From an uncultured Propionibacteriaceae bacterium (GTDB taxonomy: Bacteria > Actinomycetota > Actinomycetes > Propionibacteriales > Propionibacteriaceae): a DNA stretch of 42,329 nucleotides. Each line of letters opens with the position of its first letter. Position 1 is the first letter of the stretch. Made by a program: the position numbers and the translations under genes. The notes below the pieces were generated by a model. That model saw only the letters and a program-made list of their open reading frames with translations, ran no database searches and was not told where the DNA came from. The stretch covers positions 1 through 42,329 of the forward strand of contig CALLVV010000042.1 of NCBI GenBank assembly GCA_938012815.1. The letters are read 5' to 3'. Positions 16,127 to 23,924 of the stretch are shown in pieces.

Positions 16127-16885
16127 ATGGCCCAGAGAACCAGCACCGTGATCGCCGCCCGTGACGCCGCATTCGCCATCCTGAGCGGTGGTTTCCGGCT
16201 CGTCGACCTGACCGACGTCCTCGGAGTCGAGACCATCCTGTGGCCCGGGGCCCCACCCCTGGGAATCGTCGAAGCGGTCACCCACGACTCACACGGCTAT
16301 CACGCCCGTGTCTTCACCACCTTCGAGCACGCGGGAACGCATTTCGACGCACCCGAGCACTTCGTGCCAGGAGGCGCCGACACCGCAAGCATCTCTATCG
16401 ATGACCTCGTGGTACCAGCCGTCGTCATCGACATCTCCGGGAAGGCGGCCGCCAACCCGAACGCGGTTGTCGAACCCGATGACGTGGTTGCTTTCGAGAA
16501 GGAGCACGGCACCATTCCCGCCGGCAGCGCGGTGCTGATGCTCTCCGGTTGGGCCCGGCGGAAGTCCAGCGCGCTCAGCTACATCGGTTCCGAGGGCACC
16601 ACCGACCTCAAATTCCCCGGTTTCGGCGTCGAGGCCGCCCGCATGCTCGTGGATCGCGGGGTCGTCGGCCTGGGTGTCGACACCCTCGGCATCGATCCCG
16701 GCGACAAACCCGATTTCCCGGTGCACAAAACCGTCTCCCACCCTTCAGGGCTGTGGCACCTGGAGAACCTGATAAACCTCGAACAGCTCCCGGCCACGGG
16801 CGGCGTCATCGTGGTCGGGGTGCCGCGAATCGCGGGCGGAACCGGTTTCCCCACCCGCGTGTTCGCTTTCGTCCCCAAACAATGA
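16127..16885 (+). CDS. Cyclase-family metal hydrolase (PF04199, kynurenine formamidase-like)
   Basis: A 252-residue member of the cyclase family, which includes KynB-type formamidases and isatin hydrolases. The metal site is visible as HAGTHFDAPEHF at 68-79 (His68, His72, Asp74, His78). A strong Shine-Dalgarno (AGGAGG) lies 4 bases before the ATG. It starts a tight plus-strand unit with an AhpD-like gene, an SDR gene and a branched-chain aminotransferase gene, spaced 18, 23 and 18 bases apart. No tryptophan-degradation genes are nearby, so kynurenine as substrate is not supported; hydrolysis of some cyclic or N-acyl compound is as far as the sequence goes. Confidence 0.88.
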   Translation: MAQRTSTVIAARDAAFAILSGGFRLVDLTDVLGVETILWPGAPPLGIVEAVTHDSHGYHARVFTTFEHAGTHFDAPEHFVPGGADTASISIDDLVVPAVVIDISGKAAANPNAVVEPDDVVAFEKEHGTIPAGSAVLMLSGWARRKSSALSYIGSEGTTDLKFPGFGVEAARMLVDRGVVGLGVDTLGIDPGDKPDFPVHKTVSHPSGLWHLENLINLEQLPATGGVIVVGVPRIAGGTGFPTRVFAFVPKQ

Positions 16886-16903
16886 GCAGTTGAAAGGGTC
16901 GCA

Positions 16904-17308
16904 ATGGAATACACGCCCACTCTCCCCCTCGTCGACGACGAGTCCGCCAGCCCGCGCGTCAAGGCCGTCTTCGACGACATCCGCGCCACCCGCCAAACCG
17001 ATTTCATCAACAACTTCTGGCGGGCCCTGGCCAACGATCCCGCGAATCTGGAGCGCACCTGGCAGGAACTCAAGGAACTCATGGGCCCCGGTACGAAACT
17101 GGATCCAGTGATCAAGGAACTGATCTACGTGGCGGTCTCCACCGTCAACAACTGCACCTATTGCGTGCGCTCCCACACTGCCGCGGCCCGCGCCAAGGGC
17201 GCTAGCGAAGCGCAGATCGCCGAGCTGCAGTCCATCGTCGCGGCCGCCAACAAGACCAACCGCCTCGCGATCGGGCTCCAGGTGCCCATCGACGAGGTCT
17301 TCGCCTAG
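16904..17308 (+). CDS. Carboxymuconolactone decarboxylase/AhpD-like protein
   Basis: A 134-residue helical protein of the AhpD/CMD superfamily. It has the redox motif NCTYCVRSH (Cys84, Cys87, His91) in the typical position after an ELIYVAVS helix, so peroxidase or thiol-relay activity of the AhpD kind is more likely than lactone decarboxylation. A GAAAGGG ribosome site precedes the ATG. It is the second gene of the cyclase-SDR-aminotransferase unit. Its substrate and partner are unknown. Confidence 0.87.
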   Translation: MEYTPTLPLVDDESASPRVKAVFDDIRATRQTDFINNFWRALANDPANLERTWQELKELMGPGTKLDPVIKELIYVAVSTVNNCTYCVRSHTAAARAKGASEAQIAELQSIVAAANKTNRLAIGLQVPIDEVFA

Positions 17309-17331
17309 ATTCAGCAGGAAGGAGGGCACCC

Positions 17332-18105
17332 ATGGATCTGGGTCTGAACGACAGGCGAGCGATCGTCACCGGAGGTTCCAAGGGCATCGGGTTCGCCATC
17401 GCACGAGAACTCGTCTCCGAAGGGGTCGTGGTGCGGATCTGTGCCCGCAACGCCGGTGAGGTGGAGGCCGCTGTTGGGAGGCTCGGCGAAAGCGCGGATG
17501 GTCGTGTCGTCGACGTGCGTGATGCCGGACAACTGGACGACTTCGTGACGTGGGCTGCGGAGTCGATGGGAGGCATCGACATCCTGGTCAACAACGCCGG
17601 CGGAGCACATCCGGGCTCCTTCGAAACTCTCTCGGACGAGTCGCTGCTGGCCGATTTCAACATCAAGGTGCACACCTGGTTCCGGGCCGTGAAGGCCGCC
17701 TTGCCGTGGTTGCGGCAAAGCCCTGCGCCCAGGGTGATCAACATCGGGTCGGTCTACGCCCGGATGCCCGATTTCCGGTTCTTCTCCACGACGGTGAACC
17801 GCGCAGCCGGGCTCAACCTGACCAAGGCCCTGGCCCAGGAGCTGGCAGGCGACGGAATCCTGGTCAATGCCGTGAACATCGGCTGCGTCAAGACCCCGCA
17901 GTGGGCGAACATCCACGCAAAACGAGCACCGGAGAAATCAGCGGAGGAGTTCTTTGCTGACCTGGCTGCCGACGAGATCCCCCTCACCCGTTTCGGCACA
18001 CCGGATGAGGTCTCGGGAATCGTGGCCTTCCTGGCAGGCGACCGGGCGAGTTACATCACGGGCGCCAGCATCGACGTCGCCGGCGGCATGGGCCGCTACG
18101 CCTGA
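17332..18105 (+). CDS. Short-chain dehydrogenase/reductase with substituted active site
   Basis: Rossmann-fold SDR protein of 257 residues. The cofactor motif TGGSKGIG (13-20), NNAG (87-90) and the catalytic-type serine Ser140 in INIGS are present, and the C-terminal ITGASIDVAGGMG is standard. The YxxxK motif is not: thirteen residues after Ser140, where Tyr belongs, is Thr153, and the Lys position is Arg157 (TTVNR). The rest of that helix (AAGLNLTKALAQEL) aligns cleanly, so this is a real substitution and not an alignment slip. Divergent SDR groups with such changes exist; the protein may use another proton donor or have lost reductase activity. A good AGGAGG site lies upstream. Confidence 0.88.
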   Translation: MDLGLNDRRAIVTGGSKGIGFAIARELVSEGVVVRICARNAGEVEAAVGRLGESADGRVVDVRDAGQLDDFVTWAAESMGGIDILVNNAGGAHPGSFETLSDESLLADFNIKVHTWFRAVKAALPWLRQSPAPRVINIGSVYARMPDFRFFSTTVNRAAGLNLTKALAQELAGDGILVNAVNIGCVKTPQWANIHAKRAPEKSAEEFFADLAADEIPLTRFGTPDEVSGIVAFLAGDRASYITGASIDVAGGMGRYA

Positions 18106-18123
18106 ACACCGAAGGAGACAACA

Positions 18124-19206
18124 ATGGCTGATTTCCGCCTGGAAACCGCGACCCGCAGGCCGCAGGCCGAACGCGAGGCGATCCTCGCCTCCCCCGGGTT
18201 CGGGTCGAACTTCAGCGACCACATGGTCCTGATCGACTGGGATCCGGAACGTGGCTGGCACGACCACCGGATCGTCGGTTACGCCCCGTTCACCCTCGAC
18301 CCGGCCTCGGCGGTGTTCCACTACGCCCAGGAGGCGTTCGAGGGTTTGAAGGCCTACGCCCACGAAGACGGTTCCATCTGGCGGTTCCGCGCCGACGTCA
18401 ACGCCACCCGGTTCCAGCGTTCGGCACGTCGCCTGGCGCTGCCCGAACTCAGCGTCGATGACTTCCTGACCGGCATCGACCGTCTCGTGGAGGTGGACCG
18501 GGACTGGGTACCGCGCGGGGCGGAGCAGAGCCTGTACCTGAGGCCCTTCATGTTCGCCCACTCGGCATTCCTGGCGGTCAAGCCGTCGACCTCAGTCACC
18601 TACGCGGTCATCGCGAGCCCGTCCGGAGCCTACTTCGGCGGCTCCGGGGTGCAACCGGTCAGGATCTGGGTCTCCCGCGACTTCAGCCGGGCCGCCCCCG
18701 GCGGAACGGGCTTCGCCAAGTGCGGCGGCAACTACGCCGCCTCGATGGTGGCCCAACAGGAGGCCGAGGCGGCCGGGTGCAGCCAGGTTGCCTTCCTCGA
18801 CGCGGTGGAGCACCGCTACGTCGAGGAACTGGGTGGCATGAACCTGTTCGCCGTCACCACCGACGGCCGCGTGATCACCCCCGCGCTCACGGATTCGATC
18901 CTGGAGGGCGTGACCCGCTCCGCGGTCCTGCGTCTCGCGGCCGATGCGGGTCTGACCGTCGAGGAACGCCGCCTCCCGCAGGAGGAGCTCCACCGGGGCA
19001 TCGACGACGGCAGCATCCGCGAGGTCTTCGCCTGCGGCACCGCGGCCATCATCACCCCCGTGGCCAGCTTCACCGACCCCGACGGCACCCACACCGTGGC
19101 GGACGGGCAACCGGGTGTCACGACGCTCGACCTGCGCCGACAGCTCACCGAGATCCAGTACGGGCAGCGCCCCGACCCCTACGGCTGGATGCATCGCATC
19201 GTCTGA
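18124..19206 (+). CDS. ilvE: Branched-chain amino acid aminotransferase
   Basis: PLP fold-type IV aminotransferase of 360 residues, the length of the actinobacterial IlvE group. It interconverts Val, Leu and Ile with their 2-oxo acids using glutamate. The PLP lysine is Lys199 in GTGFAKCGGNYA. Other family marks are HYAQEAFEGLKAY near 66-78, the YLRPFMF substrate segment, and EELGGMNLF. AAGGAGA precedes the ATG. It closes the four-gene unit behind the SDR gene by 18 bases and converges with the DyP gene, whose stop is 8 bases away. Whether it serves general branched-chain synthesis or this unit's own pathway is not clear. Confidence 0.93.
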   Translation: MADFRLETATRRPQAEREAILASPGFGSNFSDHMVLIDWDPERGWHDHRIVGYAPFTLDPASAVFHYAQEAFEGLKAYAHEDGSIWRFRADVNATRFQRSARRLALPELSVDDFLTGIDRLVEVDRDWVPRGAEQSLYLRPFMFAHSAFLAVKPSTSVTYAVIASPSGAYFGGSGVQPVRIWVSRDFSRAAPGGTGFAKCGGNYAASMVAQQEAEAAGCSQVAFLDAVEHRYVEELGGMNLFAVTTDGRVITPALTDSILEGVTRSAVLRLAADAGLTVEERRLPQEELHRGIDDGSIREVFACGTAAIITPVASFTDPDGTHTVADGQPGVTTLDLRRQLTEIQYGQRPDPYGWMHRIV

Positions 19207-19214
19207 ACGCGGGC

Positions 19215-20120
19215 TCAGTCGTCGTCCTGCGGGAGGTAGTCCGCCAAGGCATGCACCGATGGGATGACATAGGTCGCTCCGCTGAGCGGGGTGGTGAAAC
19301 GGGTCAGCGCATCACGGGTCCCGTCGACACCGGCCATGCGGCGCAGCATCTCGAACTGCCGCCACTGGTCCTGGCTGAAACCGACGAACAGCGTACCGTG
19401 CTCCCCGGTACAGCCGTACGAGACGTTGTGCCGGAAGATGTCGAGTTCGTTGCCGTCAACGTCAACCACGGTCCGGGCAACATGCGAGGAGACCGGTTTG
19501 ATGTCGTCGGGAAGCTCGACGGAGTCGGGTTTCGTGCGGCCGATGACGAGTTCTTGGTCGTGTTCGCTGAGGCTCAGCCAGGACTTCTCGTGCCGCCACT
19601 GCTGAAAAACCAGGATACTCGCCCCCGCCCCGGGCCTGCCCGGGGCGACGCACGCCACCGCGGGGGCCTCGATCAGCGAGGGATTCTCGCTGCCGTCGAT
19701 GAATCCCGTCAGATCGCGCGACTGCTTGTAGTGCCACCCGTCCAGTTCCGTGGCGACGGTGGCGATCCCGGCGAGGGCGTCGCGCAGTTCCGTTGCCCGA
19801 TCGAACAGGATGGAGCGTTCCCCAGCGGAGAGCCACACCCACAGGTCGTGCGGAGTGGCGGGCATCGCGAAACCGTCGGTTCCACGGATCGGATCGTCCC
19901 AGTCGGCAGCATCCTCCGGTGTGTCCGCGGGTCGGGTGGCACGCCACAGGCCGGGCCTGACCCCCACGACCATGTTGGTACCGCCCTCCGTGTAGGCGGC
20001 CGGAATCCTGAGCAGCGCCCGAAGCGCTTCCTCCAGCGCCTCGGGGCGATCGAGATCGAGCTCCAGGTATGTGTTCTCCGGGTTTCCCTGGGCGAAGATT
20101 CCAGGCTGCGGCATGGTCAT
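19215..20120 (-). CDS. Dye-decolorizing (DyP-type) heme peroxidase
   Basis: Heme peroxidase of 301 residues, the compact YfeX/class B-like form. The DyP motif GFIDG is at 139-143 with distal Asp142; the proximal heme ligand is His213 in SSHVAR, and Arg230 in IFRHNVSYG is the distal arginine. No signal peptide or Tat motif is visible, so it is cytoplasmic unless encapsulated; no encapsulin gene or encapsulin-targeting tail (it ends LADYLPQDDD) is seen. The physiological substrate of such enzymes is usually unknown. It is a stand-alone gene. Confidence 0.93.
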   Translation of the reverse strand: MTMPQPGIFAQGNPENTYLELDLDRPEALEEALRALLRIPAAYTEGGTNMVVGVRPGLWRATRPADTPEDAADWDDPIRGTDGFAMPATPHDLWVWLSAGERSILFDRATELRDALAGIATVATELDGWHYKQSRDLTGFIDGSENPSLIEAPAVACVAPGRPGAGASILVFQQWRHEKSWLSLSEHDQELVIGRTKPDSVELPDDIKPVSSHVARTVVDVDGNELDIFRHNVSYGCTGEHGTLFVGFSQDQWRQFEMLRRMAGVDGTRDALTRFTTPLSGATYVIPSVHALADYLPQDDD

Positions 20121-20562
20121 GGCGACACCCTACCGGGAAAATCCTCGATTCTCGCGACACCCGATCGGGCTCCTCGCATCTTGACCGCGTCCTCGGTGAG
20201 GTCGTTCAGGAAGTGGTGGCTGCCCGCGACGAAGACCAGCGACGGAGGTGCTGCACCCGTGAAACTGACCCTTCTGGGCGGCGGAGGTTTCCGTTTCCGT
20301 CTTCAGCGCCATCCGGGCCGCCCTGGAGGGCAGCCTGGATCTGGCCGTCGCGGCCTTCGCCCACCACCCGTTGATCGACGGTGTGGGTGTGGCCCGGGAA
20401 CTGCTGGAACGCGCCCGGGCGGAGTTCCCGGAGCTCGGTTACCTGTCCTGAGGCCGGCATGCACCACTTCGGCTCCGTGATCCCGGAGCGCGTCGGGGCC
20501 CCGATCGCCCCAACCGCGTTCACGATCCTGATCCCAGGCACCACACCCGCTGAAGGAGAAAC
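20121..20562. other. Gene-poor stretch holding a GH4 remnant
   Basis: 442 bases between the DyP start and the phosphodiesterase gene with no intact gene. The first part (to 20258) must hold the DyP promoter; I recognise no motif there. Then follows the GH4 remnant (20259-20451). The last 110 bases contain an open frame ending in TGA at 20564-20566, which overlaps the next gene's ATG as ATGA; that overlap suggests the 3' end of another lost gene, but its residues (HFGSVIPERVGAPIAPT region) match nothing I know. Confidence 0.5.
20259..20451 (+). pseudogene. GH4 (6-phospho-glycosidase type) remnant, middle deleted
   Basis: GTG at 20259 begins KLTLLGGGGFR, the NAD-binding N-terminus of family 4 glycosidases, with GGAGG about 10 bases upstream. 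After about 12 codons the frame is lost. One frame over, sequence from about 20298 to TGA at 20449 encodes AIRAALEGSLDLAVAAFA, then HHPLID and ARELLERARAEFPELGYLS, which is the C-terminal end of the same family. A normal GH4 protein has about 420-450 residues; here roughly 60 remain, with the catalytic centre gone. This is an internal deletion that left both ends in place, out of frame with each other. The family call rests on remembered sequence patterns. Confidence 0.7.
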
Positions 20563-21582
20563 ATGAAACTGCTGCTGATCGGCCTGGACGGGGTACGGAT
20601 CGACGTCGCCGTGCCCTCGGTGGTCCCAGGGAATCCGGCGTTCGCCGAACCCCACCACCCTGCCGACCCGCGGTTCGCCGCGGAACCCGCACCCGCGGAT
20701 CGCCCCGAGATGCCACACATCACCTCCCCCGCCGCGCCGACGCTGGCCCGGCTCATCGCGGGCGGGGTGATCGCGCCGGTGTGGATGACCCCACCCACCG
20801 ACTCCGGGCCGGGCTGGTCCAACCTGCTGACGGGCACCACCCACGAGCAGAACAACGTGTGGCGGAACGAGTTCGTCGGGCACAGGCTGGCGGAATGCCC
20901 CGACGTGCTGTCCCGGATATTCTTCGCCGACCCGAGGGCCCGCACCTACGCCGCGGCCACGTGGGAAGCGCTGCTCGGGAGCTTCGGACCTGTGATCCAA
21001 CGCCGCATCGACCAGCAGCGCACCGGACAGCACAAGCTGTTCGTCCCCCACGACTTCACCCGCGGCTGCATCAGCGCCGACATCGAGGTACGCAGCCACG
21101 CCTGCCAGGTGCTCAACCACGAGGGCCCGGATGCGGCGTTCGTCTACTTCGAGGGGGTCGACGAGGCCGGACACCGGCACGGCGCGGCCTCCCCCGGGTA
21201 TCGCAGCGCCATCGGGGAGGTGGACGAGCACGTCCGCGCCCTCGTCAAGGCCGTGGCCGAACGCCACGAAGCACTCGGGGAACGGTGGCTGGTGGTGGTG
21301 ACCACCGACCACGGGCACAACCCGGAAGGCGGGCACGGTGAGGACGAGATCGACGTTCGGCGCTCGTTCCTGATCCTGCACTCCTTCGGCGCCCCGGTGA
21401 AACTGCCGGACCGGCTCCTGGAGGACGGGCTACCCAAGGCCCTGTACAGCCACGAGGTGACGCCGCTGCTGCTGGAGCTGCTGGGCGTGACCGGCGGTTC
21501 ATGGCAGCCGGAACACGAGGTGGGGCTTGCCGTCGACATCCCCTCGGCGGGTCCTACGAGGAATTTGACCTTCGAGTGGTGA
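20563..21582 (+). CDS. Alkaline phosphatase/phosphodiesterase superfamily protein (NPP-like)
   Basis: Predicted metal-dependent phosphoesterase of 339 residues. Metal-binding landmarks of the alkaline phosphatase superfamily are Asp9 in LIGLDGVR, the nucleophile region PPTDSGPGWSNLLTG (a Thr or Ser within it), VDEAGHRHG, and TTDHGHNPEGGHG near the C-terminal half. No signal peptide is visible, so it probably acts in the cytoplasm. The ATG has a strong GAAGGAGA site. It sits between the GH4 and GH125 remnants on the same strand, so it was probably part of a sugar-phosphate or glycan operon and is the only full gene left of it. The substrate is unknown. Confidence 0.82.
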   Translation: MKLLLIGLDGVRIDVAVPSVVPGNPAFAEPHHPADPRFAAEPAPADRPEMPHITSPAAPTLARLIAGGVIAPVWMTPPTDSGPGWSNLLTGTTHEQNNVWRNEFVGHRLAECPDVLSRIFFADPRARTYAAATWEALLGSFGPVIQRRIDQQRTGQHKLFVPHDFTRGCISADIEVRSHACQVLNHEGPDAAFVYFEGVDEAGHRHGAASPGYRSAIGEVDEHVRALVKAVAERHEALGERWLVVVTTDHGHNPEGGHGEDEIDVRRSFLILHSFGAPVKLPDRLLEDGLPKALYSHEVTPLLLELLGVTGGSWQPEHEVGLAVDIPSAGPTRNLTFEW

Positions 21583-21619
21583 CCTGGGGCGCACCCATCG
21601 GGAGCCGACACAATGTCCG

Positions 21620-22276
21620 CTGGTGTTGCCCGGGTGGCTGCTCTCCGATGTTCGAGAGCAGGTATCGGGTGCGGCAGGCGACGACCGCGCGGGCGAGATG
21701 ACCGCCCGGCTACTGACCAACATCGCCACCACCACGATCGATCTGGGCGAGGATGGCGAGGAGACCTGGGTGATCACCGGCGACATCCCCGCCATGTGGT
21801 TGCGGGATTCCTGTCTGCAGCTGTCCCCGTTGCTTCGCCTCGCCCCGCGCCACCCGGAACTGGCCGAGGTGGCCGCTGGTCTGCTCCGGCGCCACTGGCG
21901 GATGATCCTGGTCGATCCCTATGCCAACGCCTTCAATCGGCGACCGAACGGAAACCGCTGGGATGACGACCGACCGAGGCAGGGGCCGTGGGTGTGGGAA
22001 CGCAGGTGGGAGCTCGACTCGCTGACCTTCCCTCTCGACCTGGCGCTCCGCCTGGACGGGCTCGGCTGCCGTGAGTGGCTGAATGTCGATTTCCACGACG
22101 CCCTCGACGTCATCCTCACCATCACCGAGACCGAACAACAGCACGAGGCGGCGAGCCCGTATCGCTTCACCCGCCCCTGGTTCTCCTGGGCGAACGCGAT
22201 GTTCTGCGAGCTGGCGCTGGCGATCGCGTCCCGCCCAGGAGCCGATTCCGGGGAACAGGTCAACCGGCGACGGTGA
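21620..22276 (+). pseudogene. GH125 (exo-alpha-mannosidase family) gene with in-frame internal deletion
   Basis: The open frame keeps the N-terminal half of family 125 (former DUF1237): VITGDIPAMWLRDS, DPYANAFNRRPNGN, VWERRWELDSLTFPL and EQQHEAASPYRF. It then jumps directly to the family's extreme C-terminus, TRPWFSWANAMFCELAL. Intact members have about 420-480 residues; this frame codes for about 218. The lost block should contain both catalytic carboxylates known for the family, so the product is probably inactive. The reading frame survived the deletion. Start is unclear: GTG at 21620 or TTG at 21623, neither with a good ribosome site. The 3' end overlaps the beta-helix gene on the other strand by 17 bases. 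Confidence 0.75.
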
Positions 22277-23690
22277 AGGTGCTGTTCGCGTCGAATCCGG
22301 TGGCCTGCGACCATGCCGCGTGCTGCTCGATGGTCTCGGAACGCTGCTGCTGGAGCTTCTGGCCCGCGGCGAGCTGAATCACGTTCCGGTCGATCGAGAT
22401 CGGGGACCTGTGCTCCGAAGAGCGGTACATGTAGGCGTTCTTCGCTTTGATGAACTGGTTGCCGGTGATGGACAGTTCGATGGGCAGGTCCTCGGCGTAG
22501 AACAGCAGGTGTACGCCTCCTTCCTCCGGGTTGGGGCGCACCTCCTGACCCCAACTGCCAATGCCGGTGTCCTCGCAGTAGTTGTCGGTGAAGGAGCAAT
22601 TGCGAATCCCGGCTTTGGCGCTGGTGGTGTCTGCCTGGCTCTTGTCCTCGGGACCCTCCACCCAGGCCTCGAAGGACTGGCTGCAGCGGGTGATGTAGTT
22701 CCCCTTGAAGTGCACATTGCTGCTGCCGACGCGAATGACTGGTTCCTTCTGAGTGGGTTTCAGAACCTGATGTCCCTGGATGGTGGTCGCCACATCGTAG
22801 ACATCGTGGATGATGTTGCCATCCACCAGCACGTCGCTGCCACCGAGATACACCTCGACGCCATTGCCGTAGCGCCAGTGTTTGATCGAACTCTTGGCTT
22901 TATCGACGAGGTGGCTGCCCCCGATGTGGCGGATACGATTGCGAAGCACATCCACGCCACTGACGTCGCGGACCTGAATGCCGTGCCCGCCGCAACCGAT
23001 GAGGTCGAGGTCCTGGATGGTCATGTTTGAAACGGCCTGGAAAATTACACCGTCCACTGCGACACGCAGGTCACCACGGGTGGAGGGGTTCTTCTCGCTG
23101 TAAACGGTGAGCGTCTTGACCCTTTCAGCATCATCCCGATTGACCGAGTAGAATTCCAGGTCGCTTTCCAGCCGCGCTTCGTCAGGGAATTTCCTCTTCC
23201 CGTGGAATGCGCTGTCGAGAAGAAGGAATCCGACGTTCGCGTTGCCCGTCAGGGTGTTGCCGGTGTAGTTTCCCTCGACCAGCTCGATCTGCCACTGGTT
23301 ACCGCCGATGTTCTTCCAGGCCTCGGGCTTGTTGAGGACCTTGTATCCCGTGATCCTGGGTTTCTCCCCGCTCCCGTAGGCACCGAAGGTGATCCGGCCT
23401 TCACCCTGCAGACCCGACAGGTCGGTGAATTGCCCGTAGAAGGTCTGGCCACGCTTGAACAGGATGGTGTCCCCCCGGACGATCTGCCCGGCGTTGATGG
23501 CCGCGACGACCTTGTTGACGGACTGCCAGGGTGCACTCTCGGAGGTCCCGACGGCCTGGTCATCGCCATCCTCGGCAATGTAGTAGGTCGTTCCCGGGGC
23601 GGCGACGGCGTCGTGGATACTCCCCAGGAGTGTCACTGCGGGAAGGGCTGCGGCGGCCGTTGCGAGGACGGCACGACGACTGATGGACAT
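22260..23690 (-). CDS. Secreted right-handed parallel beta-helix repeat protein
   Basis: Exported protein of 476 residues. The N-terminus has a Tat-like signal (SRRAVLATAAAALPAVTLLG) with a likely cut after AVAA, about residue 31. The mature part starts TYYIAEDGDDQAVGTSESAPW, as in many pectate-lyase-like proteins, and from about residue 210 shows short parallel beta-helix rungs (SNMTIQDLDLIGCGGHGIQV, SGVDVLRNRI, SDVLVDGNIIHDV, SNVHFKGNYITRC, CSFTDNYC, LSITGNQF). Such folds bind or cleave polysaccharides; no polysaccharide-lyase catalytic set is recognisable by eye. Its location next to mannosidase remnants suggests a glycan target. Alone in its unit, with an ACGGAG ribosome site. Confidence 0.85.
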   Translation of the reverse strand: MSISRRAVLATAAAALPAVTLLGSIHDAVAAPGTTYYIAEDGDDQAVGTSESAPWQSVNKVVAAINAGQIVRGDTILFKRGQTFYGQFTDLSGLQGEGRITFGAYGSGEKPRITGYKVLNKPEAWKNIGGNQWQIELVEGNYTGNTLTGNANVGFLLLDSAFHGKRKFPDEARLESDLEFYSVNRDDAERVKTLTVYSEKNPSTRGDLRVAVDGVIFQAVSNMTIQDLDLIGCGGHGIQVRDVSGVDVLRNRIRHIGGSHLVDKAKSSIKHWRYGNGVEVYLGGSDVLVDGNIIHDVYDVATTIQGHQVLKPTQKEPVIRVGSSNVHFKGNYITRCSQSFEAWVEGPEDKSQADTTSAKAGIRNCSFTDNYCEDTGIGSWGQEVRPNPEEGGVHLLFYAEDLPIELSITGNQFIKAKNAYMYRSSEHRSPISIDRNVIQLAAGQKLQQQRSETIEQHAAWSQATGFDANSTFTVAG

Positions 23691-23879
23691 TCTATGCTCC
23701 GTTCAGTTGAAGAAAGAGAAATGTTGCCGACCTGCGATGAGGGTGCACATCGATGAGTCACCGCCAACCTATGAGCACTTCCCGAGGCCACAAAGCCGTC
23801 CGAATGGCCGACGGGATTTCCCGGATGTCATCACCCCACCCGTTCCAGGGTTGCCACCTCAGTTCCTACGCATGATGAA

Positions 23880-23909
23880 GAGCCCCGGAACCGTGTGGTC
23901 CCGGGGCTC
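23880..23909 (-). terminator. Terminator hairpin after groEL
   Basis: GAGCCCCGG (23880-23888) pairs with CCGGGGCTC (23901-23909), 12-base loop, 15 bases beyond the groEL stop. On the minus strand it is followed by TTCATCAT, a poor T-tract, as often in GC-rich actinobacteria. Confidence 0.65.
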
Positions 23910-23924
23910 CTCGTGTGAGTCAGC

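Noticed and set aside
16127..16885. Kynurenine formamidase (kynB) and a tryptophan-degradation operon
   Set aside because: The family motif is present, but no kynA/kynU-type neighbours exist; the neighbours point elsewhere.
19215..20120. DyP peroxidase as an encapsulin cargo
   Set aside because: No encapsulin gene is adjacent and the C-terminus does not resemble a targeting peptide.
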